Under the pieces are notes generated by a model, which was not told where the DNA came from, made no database searches, and saw only the letters and a program-made list of their open reading frames with translations. A DNA stretch of 64,000 nucleotides from Agapanthus africanus (lineage: Eukaryota; Streptophyta; Magnoliopsida; Asparagales; Amaryllidaceae), in the NCBI GenBank assembly GCA_030015575.1, contig JASDDO010000006.1:207643632-207707631 (forward strand), given 5' to 3'. The position numbers and the translations under genes were made by a program. Positions 1 through 9,866 of the stretch are shown here, piece by piece. How positions within the stretch are numbered: position 1 is the first letter of the stretch; each line of letters starts with the position of its first letter.

Positions 1-2372
1 TTTCTTCTCCAATCCTAAATCACCTTTGTATTTCTCCAGGACACTCCGTATCACTACGAAGATCCACAGTTTATTGGATACTCCATCGTATGGTTATATA
101 CGAACTCGAAAGGAACTTGTTCCAGTTCGGGGATGGATTCTGGTCCAGGAGAAATAGGAATAAGGTTTATTCGGTTGTCTTTTATCTTCACCTTCTCTCG
201 CATTGCAAGTGCTCCTAGGATTAGGACAGTACACCCATTATGCTTATTGGATAGTCTTCTTCCAAACCATAGGCTGGTGCCGAACGGTAGGGAAGGAAGA
301 AAACCATTTGGCCTAAGGGGTGTGCAGAAGGTAATGACTAAAGACATATAAAGGGATTTGGAGAGGTGGCAAAGAATTATACGGTTATAGTTGTGAATCT
401 GGATAATGGTAGAGGCATTATTACGAATACCAGGATACCCCATTGAAACATTTCAATGTTTCAGTTCAACTGTGTACTGTTAAAAGAAAACTGATTTCCC
501 GATTGGACACTTACTCCAGGGTATGTATTTACCAAGTTTGATTCTCACATCTGTATGGTTTTACAGATGATGAGTGGGAGTAAGTTATTGGGAATTAGGT
601 GACCATCCTCATTATATCGGGATTCGTTGTAATCGGTGATATTTGAGGAGATCACCTGGGCTGTTTGCCGGTCGGCAAATATTTGGTTTTGAATATCCGC
701 TGTTGTGCACCAATTTCAAATTGATATATCTGTACGTCTATTTTCATAGAGTGAGATATACCTTTTGATATTATGTCGATGACATTTACCTATATCGGTG
801 GCTGGTTAGGTAAGGAGCATTAAACAGCGGTGTAATTCTTCTTAACCATAAGTACAGTTTTCAACCTACGACACACAGTGAAAGAGTTGTCAGACTCAGC
901 TGACTTATACAGAGTATTGTATGTTGTCCAGTGTCCATTAGGACAGAGGGGTTGGTCCTCATACTATATTCTGTTTACTTTTAACTTCTCTAGTTCTTAG
1001 ACATGTGTTTCGTAGAAACACAGGGTCTAAGTTTTGAGGAGTTATAGGTATTTGAATAGAGTAGAGAACCAGGTGTAGCAAGTATCAGGATTCTTCAAAG
1101 TGATCGAAGATGTAGATACTTGTGTATGGTATTCAGTTGATAGTAATGATAAAGAGAAATTGCTTCTCTTTCAGGTTACTCATAATTGGAAGCATTCCTA
1201 AGTTGATTAACGCTGATCGGCCTCCTTCTATTTAGTTGACATGCACCGGAGACAGCTGCATGATTTGAATCTGGTTCAATTAAATCAGTGCCTCTGGTTC
1301 TATATTGGATATAGTACAGTTCATATCTTAACATTGTTAAGGTACGGGGAGTTGTCCGGCTTATGATTAAAACCAGACTCTGGATAACTCAAGGCACGTT
1401 TCTGTAATGGCTGTTTGTGGGTTGACCCAGGCTATGACGAGGGTTGACTTTCTACCATAAGAAAGATCAATAGTGATATTGTTCTTGACTCGCCACAGTT
1501 TTAATAAAAATGGAATTTTTTTTCAGAAAACAGTAGTGGGAGTATGGTAGAGCTGGAAGTGATTCCAGAACCACAAACGATTACTGAAGATTTGATAAGG
1601 AACCTAAAGATTCAATCTGGATTGACATTCCATTGTCCACTCCGCAGATAAGGTGGGTAACTTCAGGCACCCGAGAGGTGCTCCGGTAGCCTCAAGGACG
1701 GTGACAGGGAAGTTATTGTCTACCCACACTTGCCATTGCTGTTGTTCCAGGCTGCGAGACCCGGCAGGAGGATGAGTATAGCGTCGTTCTGAACTAGCTT
1801 TAGAAGTGCACGTCTATATGACTCTAGCAGAGGGTTGTCGTAATCAGTGGGAGCAGCGGAAGCATTGGTGGACAGATAGCTTATGTCTACTTATAGACTA
1901 AAGCAGATATAGCGGAGATAGATCATCTATTTCTGACGTGACAGTCATAGGTTTGACTTCATCAGAATAGGGGATGGATCTGTTGAGAAGGTAGTAGGGT
2001 GTGATATCCTGGTATTTGGATGACATACACTAAGTAGGAAGTGATATTCCTATACTACGATCGGTTCTACTTTGGTCGTCACACAGTGGTTTCTCCACAA
2101 AGGACTTGGACATTATATCAGACATACTGGTTACTAGATCTATGGTTTTAGATATAGATTTGGGTGGTTTCCCAATCAGGGTACTTTGACAGCATTCTAA
2201 GAGTATTTAGAATGGACGACTCCTGGCACGGTAGTGTACCTACAGGTGATGGAGTCATCCTCTCTAAAGGTGTCTTATAGACTAAAGTAGAGAGGGATGT
2301 GCATGATTGGCAGATCACTTTCTTAGGCAATTGAGTCAATCATGAGATGTCAAGTATCACACCAGATGTTGT
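1..2372 (+). pseudogene. Family I copia internal region, left part (decayed pol)
   Basis: This is the internal region of an old family I element read on the plus strand. It is the inverted counterpart of about 5060-7440. Near 1531-1620 it matches the integrase C-terminal linker of element II-A ([16 protein letters not shown] type, here VELEVIPEPQTITEDL). Near 1780-1860 it matches the reverse transcriptase stretch that in II-A reads LNANLEECVYMTHPEG, but with frame breaks. No frame longer than about 130 codons survives, so it is a relic. It is cut at 2372 by insertion of element I-C and resumes at 11992. Its 5' LTR and leader lie outside the window. Confidence 0.75.
2368..2372. other. Target-site duplication GTTGT, left copy (element I-C)
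   Basis: GTTGT directly precedes the LTR end TGTAAG. The same five bases follow the other LTR at 11987-11991. Removing the insertion and one copy restores a continuous sequence that matches uninterrupted family I copies near 5070 and 55280. Confidence 0.95.
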
Positions 2373-4502
2373 TGTAAGTCTATGCTAGCGCCCCGGCCGT
2401 CTACAGACGCCAAAATGCGGAACAAAACTTTTAAACTGGCGCTATCGTATACTTTAACCCGGATCTACCATTATTGCTAAACTAACAAACTGTAAAGAGT
2501 GTAGAATGGTTATACCGAACGATCCGAGTCCTTCGTTCTTTAACCATCATCCCACGCTCCGTTGCGGCTGCTCCGATCTCGTCGATCTCCGATGTCCTCG
2601 TCGAGGTGGCACCACATGATCGGTTCTTTAAACGGGCTCCCGCCTCTGACTCGAGGCAACTCGATCGCCAAGTTTGCTAAAAGAGACGACCAAGAATGAT
2701 GTAGAGAATGAGTAGATGACTTTGTCTCACTTCGTCCAAATCCGTGGACGATCGGTTAATGAAGTTGCCGAGGGAATTGGGTGATGGAATGAAATGAACT
2801 GTAAAATTCCATGCACCCCAAATACTATCATATCTTTTTACAACCATGAAAAATCAAGTGAGTGAGAGAGAGAGAGGGGCCGGCCTCTTATAGTAAGAGG
2901 GGGGGTGACCGTAGGAGAAAAATGGTAACCATAAGCAAAAGATATTATGAACAAATATCCTAAGGAAAACAAAACCATTAATAACAAAGCATGAGTCATT
3001 AAACACATCATCAAAAAACCATTAATGCACTAATGAGTCATGAAGCCTAGTCATCATCTAGAACCTTCTAGAATTTTCTAGAAGCATGACTCTCTCTCAT
3101 CCAAGAAAAGATAAATCCTTCTTTAACCGAATGTTAAAAGACGGCTGATAGAAAACTGGAAACTGGCAACTTCCAAAAGTGATCCTGAAACGAATTTCAG
3201 GACAACCCCGAAACTGTATAAATATACCCGCATTTGTATTACGACCGAATACAAATGCAACTGAGACAAAGATATTATACCTACTCAATATAATACTCGG
3301 ATCCGGCTTAAACCAAAGCCGACCAGTATCATCTGCCCGAAAACTGACACGTGCGTAAACGCACGTGCATTTTCCGAACCCTGCCATAAAACCATACGGC
3401 CTCTACAACGTTTCGCCCGAACTTGGGAAACTGTCTGTGGGGGACTCTAATGACTCGTCAGTACCCTGGCAGTGGGTTTAACCACAAACCGTCAGCGGCA
3501 CTAGCTATGCGTAACGGCTGCCCATGGACTGACCTCAAGGGTGGCCGAGGAGCGAACTCAAGGGAGACCGATGAGCGAACTCCTCCGAAAACCCTACTGA
3601 GCCTAACAGTGACAATGTATATACAGTCCGGTCCGTTCGTCTATGAGTATCGCATACCTGCCTAGGGGGCTAGTAACGTCAGACCCCCAATAGCAGTATA
3701 AGTCGTGTCGGAGTGAAGCCCAATAACACCCTGAGATACTACTGGAGTACCTACCAGTAAATCTCCTGCCATGGCTATGGACTTTGTGTAATGGCTCTCC
3801 TAGACACAGCACGATCTCGCCCCCAATACCGGGAGAGACGAATCCCCTGCCGATCCGCTCACGTGCCTCCATATGGCTCGGGACTGTACCCAAAAGCTAC
3901 CTGTTTGCACGACTCCTTTGAGCCGTGGTAGGGTAGAAATCAAAGCACAGTAGGAACTCACACGAGACAAATGACGACCTCAGGTCGATGAACTAACCTG
4001 TACACATGTCACCAGGGAACTGCTATCTGACGGTAGATATAATACTAACTAGCAGATTCCCGGCGAGTCCTGTCCGGTGTACTCATAACCCAATGAGCAC
4101 CTGTATACATCTTAGGTGATCCAACTGACACCAGTGGCTTGTGAGACCGGCCACCGCCCCTCGTCGGGGTCTCGACTGTACACACTAGTCTACTCCGGAA
4201 TATCGATGCCCTGTCTCGAAACTCCCACGACTAGGGACCACAATTAAGGATATGCGTATAAACTACCCAACTCTCACGTATATGATCGCCATCATACTGT
4301 TGGTAGTAAAGCAAGATCCTAAGGGCTCTATCAAAGTGTAACATGCAATCAGTCACCTGAACATGTACACGACTGATAAAGGCAAACCAGATAGCATACT
4401 ATCATCTCGAGTAAGACTGTCCTACCGGTATAGGTCCTCCGCAATCATTGCAATCACGTACCTGCGATCCAATAATTGACTATGAGAGCACTATCTCCAA
4501 CA
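2373..4502 (-). repeat. 3' LTR of element I-C
   Basis: This 2130-bp LTR is bounded on the minus strand by TGTTGGAG and CTTACA. It is nearly identical to 9867-11986. It has 10 extra bases near 3070 (a repeated CTAGAA motif), and about five substitutions, for example at about 2534, 2576, 3342, 4406 and 4487. It contains several chance open frames of 80-96 codons (3097-3387, 3423-3665, 3603-3893) that also occur in the other LTR. These resemble no protein I know. Confidence 0.93.
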
Positions 4503-4513
4503 ATCTCCCACTT
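4503..4513 (-). promoter_or_regulatory. Polypurine tract of element I-C
   Basis: On the minus strand it reads AAGTGGGAGAT, directly next to the LTR start TGTTGG. It is the plus-strand primer for reverse transcription. The same tract is next to the LTRs at 12503, 15255, 54709 and 58974. Confidence 0.85.
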
Positions 4514-4559
4514 GCACTCAAGGTTAATTATTGCGATGTTGCGTACTCACAGCCCGTGT

Positions 4560-5050
4560 GAAACCAACACCCAACTCCTCTACTAATCAGTTTCACAAAG
4601 CCCGTTTGTAAAACTATTGTGTTCGAGAAATAGCCTCAGTGAGTGGATCCGCCTAGAAGTTTCTTTCTATATCTCTCTAAATCTCAAGTTCGCGGAGAAA
4701 GCCATCTCCCGAAATGAGTAATACCTGTCTTAGAATATGTCTGGATATCTGATGGGACCTAGTTCATAAATGAACTCCAAATCCAAACTTCTTAGACTGT
4801 ATCGATCACTGAACCTAATCAGTATCCGGCACTATGCCACCCATAGTATCCTCTTGGACCACCTGTCCATAATACTGTCCCTCTTCGTCAGAGGGAAAAA
4901 CTATAACTCTGACAATCACTCTGTCAACCATGTCACCTTTGAAGCCTGGAATGATAACCGTCTCCCGAAGGAGGCTGCCGTCATCAAATCCGTAGAACAT
5001 GTACTTATGTTCTAAAACTGCTTCCTTATGTTTCTCCAGGATTGGATTAA
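4560..5050 (-). pseudogene. Decayed RNase H end of pol, element I-C
   Basis: The minus strand aligns with the RNase H end of II-A pol. The stretch at 4640-4770 corresponds to the II-A segment running from EPRSHQRSRHIL to NTADPVTKAI. Here the frame is broken: where II-A reads CTAAGGCGG, this copy reads CTAAGACAGG, one base longer (about 4730-4736). The same extra base occurs in the other family I copies at about 12275, 15030 and 54935. No functional RNase H can be made. Confidence 0.7.
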
Positions 5051-6600
5051 TACAAACTTATTGTATCTAGTGCAAAACCAACATTTGGTGTGGTACTTGA
5101 CATCTCATGATTGACTCAATTGCCTAAGCAAGTGATCTGCCAATCATGCACATCCCTCTCCCCTTTAGTCTGTAAGACACCTTTAGAGAGGGTGACTCCA
5201 TCACCTGCAGGTACACCACCATGCAAGGAGTCAACTATTCCAAAAACCATTAGAATATCTGTCAAAGTACCCACATTGGGAAACTACCCAAATCCAGATC
5301 TAAAACCATAGATCTAGAAACCAGAATGTCAAATATTATATCCATATCCTGTCTGGAGAAACAACTGTGTGACGACCACAGTACAACCGATCGTAGTATA
5401 GGAATTTTACTTCCTACTCTGTGTATGTCATCCAGATACCATGACATCACACCCTACTACCTTCTTAACTGATCCATCCCCTATTCTGATTGAAGTCAAA
5501 CCCATGACTGTCACATCAAAATTAGATGATCTATCTCCGCTTTAACTGCTCTAGTCTATCAATAGAAATAAGCTACTTGCCCACCATGCTTCCGTTGCTC
5601 CCACTGACTATGACAACCCTCCTATCGGGTCTCATAACCTGAAACAACAGTAGTGTCAAGTCTGGGTAGATAAGAACCTCCCTGTCACCGTCCTTGAGGC
5701 TACCGGAGTACCTCTCGGGTGTCTGAGGTTACCCACCAAATTCTGCGGAGTGGTAATTGGAATGTCAAACCTGATTGAATATATAGGTCCTATTAAATTT
5801 TCCGTAATCGTTTGCGGTTCTGGAATCACTTCCAGTTCTACCATACTCCCACTACTGTTTTCTGAAAAAGATCCATTTTACTAAAACTGTGGCGAGTCAA
5901 GAACAATATCACTATTGATCTTCCAAATGGTAGAATATCAACCCTCGTCATAGCCAGGGTCAACCCACAAACAGCCATTATAGAAACGTGCCCTGAGTTA
6001 TCCAGAGTCTGGTTTTAATCATAAGCTGGACAACTCCCCATACCTTAACATCTTTTAAAGTACGATCCATTCTATATCCAATACAGAAACTTTGGCACTT
6101 ATTTAATTGGAACCATATTCAATCCATGCATCTGTCTCCAGTGCATATCAACTTAATGGAAAGAGGCTAATCAGCATTACTCAACTTAGGAATCCATCCA
6201 ATTATGAGTAACCTGAAAGAGAAACACGTTTCTCAAAACCATCACTATCATCTGAATACCAATCACAAGAATCTACATCTTCGATCTCTTTGAAGAATCC
6301 CGATACTTGTGATACCTGGTTCTCTACTTTATTCTTATACCCACAATTTCTCAAAACTTAGACCTTGTATTTCTACGAAACACTCGTCTAAATACTAGAG
6401 AAGTTATAAGTAAACAGAACATAGTACGAGGACCTACCCCTTTGTCCTGATGGACACTGGACAACATACAATACTCTGTATAAGTCCGCTGAGTTAAACA
6501 ACTCAAAACCTGTGCGTTGTAGGTGGAAAACTGTACCCTGGCGATTTCCTCAAATATCACCAATTACAACGAATTCCGATATAATGAGGATAATCACCTA
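5051..6600 (-). pseudogene. Decayed reverse transcriptase and integrase region, element I-C
   Basis: From high to low coordinates, the minus strand contains a degenerate integrase core (about 6340-6470, alignable with the II-A stretch ending in HKSEAFE), an integrase C-terminal linker (5770-5850, EVIPEPQTITENLIG) and a strongly reduced reverse transcriptase region (5060-5800). None of the copia hallmarks (YVDD, the integrase DDE residues) is readable in one frame. The whole pol-equivalent region is about 2.9 kb, shorter than a full copia pol, so it has lost sequence as well as frame. Confidence 0.6.
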
Positions 6601-7560
6601 ATTCCCAATATCTTACTCCCACTCATCATCTGTAAAACCATACAGATATGAGAATGAAACCTGGTAAATACATACCCTTGGAGTAAGTGTCTAATCGGGA
6701 AAAACAGTTTTTCTTTTAACAATGCACTGAAACATGAAAATGTTTCGTAGGGGTATCCTGGTATTCATAGCAATGCCTCTTCCATAATCTAATTTATGAC
6801 TTTAACCGTATATTTTATTGCCATCTCTCCAAATCCCTTTATTTATCTTTAGTCGTTACCTTCTGTACACCATCGTTAGGCTAAATGGTTTTCTTCCTTC
6901 CCTACCGTTCGGCACCAGCCTATGGTTTGGAAGAAGACTATCCAGTAAGCATAATAGGTGTACCCTCCTAAACCAAGGAGTACTCACATCTCGAGAGAAG
7001 GTGACGATAAAAGACAACTGAATAATACCTTATTCTTTTTAAAGGTGAAATAGGAGCGGCGATGAAGTACGCGGTTTTGGTCGTGAATGATATCAGTCGC
7101 AATTTACTTTGCCCTCTTTCTAATCCCTTTATTTTGTCTTTACATATTACCTTCTGCACACCCTACTTAGGCTAATTGGTTTTCTTCATTCCCTACCTTT
7201 CGGCACCAGCCTATGGTTTGGAATAAGACTATCCAATAAGCGTAATAGGTGTACTCTCCTAAACCAAGGAGCTCTCGCAACCTGAGAGAAGGTGATAATA
7301 AAAGACAACTGAATAAACCAATTCTATTTCTCCTGAACCTGGATCCATCCCCGAAGAAGTCCCTTCGAGTTCGTATATAACCATACGATGGATCTATCCA
7401 ATGGAAGTGGATATCCGTAGTAATACGGGTGTTCTGAGAAATTCAAAGGGTAAAAGAAGGAGTGGCAATGACTTATGCAACTCAGACAATCCAAAAGCCA
7501 GTATTTTAAGAATGTTCGGTCAACCTGGTCACTGAGTCATAGTCTAGGGTCGGTCAAAGG
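6601..7560 (-). pseudogene. Protease and pre-integrase equivalent, element I-C, with tandem duplication
   Basis: This stretch lies between the leader and the integrase relic, where II-A has protease and GAG-pre-integrase. I cannot read a protease motif here. It contains a tandem duplication with a 290-bp period, so that for example the stretch around 6893-7020 recurs around 7183-7310. The related copy at 1-450 has the unit once. Placement is by position and weak similarity only. Confidence 0.45.
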
Positions 7561-7563
7561 TCG

Positions 7564-7590
7564 CTGCCAAAGAGAGAGAGAAAAGAAACA
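7564..7590 (-). other. Polypyrimidine tract plus AG (possible 3' splice site), element I-C
   Basis: The minus strand reads a run of T/C (TTTTCTCTCTCTCTTTGG) followed by CAG and then CGACC. The same arrangement occurs at 37863-37886 in II-A and 61782-61806 in II-B, each ending in TAG followed by CGACCAT. The conserved layout between two families suggests an acceptor site at the end of the leader. No donor site was identified. Confidence 0.4.
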
Positions 7591-7860
7591 CTCTGCGTGC
7601 ACTCTAACCTAGATCAGAATGGTTATCATTTTATCTAATCCGGAAACCTCCCACTGTCCTGTCAAATTCTCCTCCAAACCTAAAGAAGAATCAATCGGGA
7701 TCAACCGAAGAGTAAACCAACTCATCAGTGGGAATCAGGATCCAACTCTCATCGTATGATAACGTGATGGAATGCATCCACGTTACTCATACTCCAGAAG
7801 ATATGCGCATACTCGGCAAGTTTCATTTTCTTTAGAAACTCCCGATAAGATTTATGCCCC

Positions 7861-8100
7861 ATGCTCTTATGACCTTGGCGTATGTCAACAAATCATAAGT
7901 CACATGTCAAGTTCTGCCCGTCATTATCTTGTTAATTTGAACCCACCCGTACATACCCTTGACGTATGCCAACAAGGTAATACGACTGTCCCAAACCAAC
8001 TCATCTATCTATGCAACAAATGAATACCCAGCAGCTACCAAACACTATGCCTTGACGTATGCCAACAAACATAGCTTGAATACTACTGACCATCCATAAG
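7861..8100 (-). other. Three consecutive hairpins with a shared core, element I-C
   Basis: Three stem-loops lie about 90 bp apart. The basal stems are CTTATGA/TCATAAG (7866-7872 with 7893-7899), a shorter imperfect stem TACC/GGTA (7954-7957 with 7976-7979), and CTATG/CATAG (8045-8049 with 8070-8074). On the transcribed minus strand each encloses the same core: T(T)TG, then a 5-bp stem (TTGRC with GYCAA), apical loop ATAC, then GG. The equivalent hairpins are at 38304-38508 (II-A) and 62225-62426 (II-B). The function is unknown; an RNA packaging or protein-binding element is one possibility. Confidence 0.75.
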
Positions 8101-8110
8101 AAACGACGGA

Positions 8111-8152
8111 GGGCTACGGCTGGTTTTTGGCGAAAAACCTTTAACGTAGTGA
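8111..8152 (-). other. Conserved hairpin GGTTTTT/AAAAACC, element I-C
   Basis: GGTTTTT (8122-8128) pairs with AAAAACC (8133-8139) around a 4-base loop, inside an outer CTACG/CGTAG stem (8114-8118 with 8145-8149). The inner hairpin recurs at 38556-38571 and 62474-62489 with different loop bases. Confidence 0.65.
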
Positions 8153-8204
8153 ACTTGATATCGCTGAAGGAACCTGATAGCTTTTTAAAATATAGTGGCG
8201 AAAA

Positions 8205-8436
8205 CCTTTTGCTAAAGAGGTCATTCCCGGTAAAGGGATCTCGGCTCTTTCCTCGTGGAATGAGGTGCAGGATATTCCACTGAATACCGCTATGCAAAGC
8301 AACTTGTAATCGACTATAGTGAAGTTATTACTCTGACGCAAACTTCTGCCCAAGGGGTCAGTCCCGGTGAAGGGATATCGGCCCTTGCCCCGTCGAATGA
8401 GGTGCAGGATATTCCATTGAATACCGCTATGCATAA
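8205..8436 (-). repeat. Twin structured repeat in the leader, element I-C
   Basis: Two copies of a unit of about 95 bp (about 8205-8302 and 8340-8436) each hold a long hairpin. Copy 1 pairs AAAGAG (8214-8219) with CTCTTT (8245-8250). Copy 2 pairs CAAGGG (8351-8356) with CCCTTG (8382-8387). Both enclose a constant CCC/GGG inner stem. The same twin arrangement is present at 38640-38890 and 62560-62800. Chance frames here translate as MHSGIQWNILHLI twice, but the conserved feature is base pairing, not protein. Confidence 0.75.
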
Positions 8437-8614
8437 CAAAAGGAAACGTCTTTGCAATAACACTTTTTAAATTGTTCCAACAACTGTAAACAGGTTTGTT
8501 TTAACTTTGCGTTGATCAGAATCAACGCAGTCCCATCAATCAATCACACCAGAAAAGAACGAAAATAAAATGTACGTATATGCCATCCGCATTCGTCACT
8601 GGGTCCCGTCATCA

Positions 8615-8670
8615 CCCGTTAGGTTACTTAACTAACGACAGAGCGGGGGCTGGACTAGCGCGGGTGTAAA
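8615..8670 (-). other. Conserved hairpin CGTTAG/CTAACG with outer stem, element I-C
   Basis: CGTTAG and CTAACG pair across GTTACTTAA (about 8618-8638). An outer ACCCG/CGGGT pairing closes a larger domain ending near 8667. Equivalent sequences are at about 39078-39119 and 62974-63023, each followed by GTGTAAAACAT or GTGCAAAACAT. Confidence 0.6.
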
Positions 8671-9853
8671 ACATATACAACATCTAATAATATATAAACC
8701 AATATACAATAATCGCTCCAGGCGTGATAGTATGCAACATTACAGAAAAGTAATAAGCATCACAGAACAATACAGATAATCTGGGATCCCCGGGTTTCAC
8801 AGAGCCGCTGCTGAAACCCGACGTTCCCCTGTCATGTGGATAACCTGTGCAATGAAACCTAGACCCCTACGGGTGCGGCAAGTTACCCGCCAAAACCTGA
8901 AGCGAGGCAGCCCCCTACAGCATAGTGAATGGACCACCCAGCACTTCATGGAATCCGGTAATCTTGGGCACCCCTCCTTGGGTCAACCTGTACCCCCTAC
9001 GAGCGCGGCGAATAGTCTGCCAATTCTAGAGTGGGACCCCTCTGCCTCTCAAAGCCATGAGATGCGGACCCGTTGCTTCTCAGAACCCGGCTATCCGTGC
9101 ACTCCGTCGCGGGGCAAAACCTAGTACAGTAATGAAAAATAGTACAATAGGTACATCGACCGCAACCTGGTCGTGCCCCAAAAGAATATTATACAACAGG
9201 CAGTGACGGCAGTCCACAAGTTGGACGCTCGCCCCGCAATATCAAATGTACAAATAAACTCAAACTGTACTACCATTGCACACTGCTATCCACCACGACA
9301 AATCCGCAACATCACAGCACAACACAGAACATCAACACGAATGTCACGTTCGCAAACCCGTCTAAAAGAACTATAGCAATCAGACACGGTTTACCGATCA
9401 AATGACATTCCCGGTCGGAGATATAATGTAAGCACTGTAAACTAACGTGTTTAAATTTCGATCGACCAAAGACCAAATATCAAAAAGTGGGCCCCACGAC
9501 TTACTGGTGAACAGTAACAAAATCTGGGCCAAAACGATATTTACCAAAAACCCCAAAATCCAACAGAGAAGCCACTGGAAAAATTTGGGAGCTAGAGCTC
9601 ACCACGTGGCCGCGGATGCGCGGTCAAACCATGGGTTTGACCGCGTTTCCGCGGCGGTTTGGTGGGGTCACGAGCCCAAATTTTGTCGTGGTTCTTAAAA
9701 ATGCTTGCACAGTTTTCTGAGACATGTAGAATTAATTTTTGAGACCATTTAAAATCAACAGAAACTGTCGAGCTAGGATTTTGCAATTTTCGATTTCCGG
9801 TTCGATCGATATTTTAAACGCGTTAGCACAAATTAGCATAGCAAAATGGTGAG
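8671..9853 (-). other. 5' leader of element I-C, proximal part
   Basis: This is untranslated sequence between the structured region and the primer-binding site. It holds a hairpin CGGGTTTC/GAAACCCG (8791-8798 with 8813-8820) whose counterpart in II-A and II-B is a longer stem around the same GAGCC loop motif. It also holds a long GC-rich hairpin at 9609-9655. Open frames at 8834-9124, 9173-9376 and 9447-9698 resemble nothing I know. No gag is recognisable. Confidence 0.6.
9609..9655 (-). other. Long GC-rich hairpin near the primer-binding site
   Basis: CGCGGTCAAACC (9619-9630) pairs perfectly with GGTTTGACCGCG (9634-9645) across ATG. After an ATG/TTT internal loop, GCCGCGG (9609-9615) pairs with CCGCGGC (9649-9655). 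On the RNA it lies about 200 nt downstream of the primer-binding site, where retroelements often have dimerisation or packaging structures. Confidence 0.7.
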
Positions 9854-9865
9854 GCTCTGATACCA
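9854..9865 (-). promoter_or_regulatory. Primer-binding site (tRNA-Met-i), element I-C
   Basis: The minus strand reads TGGTATCAGAGC, complementary to the 3' end of plant initiator tRNA-Met, one base inside the 5' LTR. It fixes the orientation of the element. Confidence 0.95.
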
Positions 9866-9866
9866 C

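Noticed and set aside
3097-3893. Three frames of 80-96 codons conserved exactly at 10581-11377
   Set aside because: They are identical because the two LTRs of I-C are nearly identical, not because of protein selection.
7861-8100. CRISPR-like array (a core of about 19 bp at regular spacing)
   Set aside because: Only three units with imperfect cores, no leader or cas genes, and a plant retrotransposon context. The flanks form stems instead of unrelated spacers.
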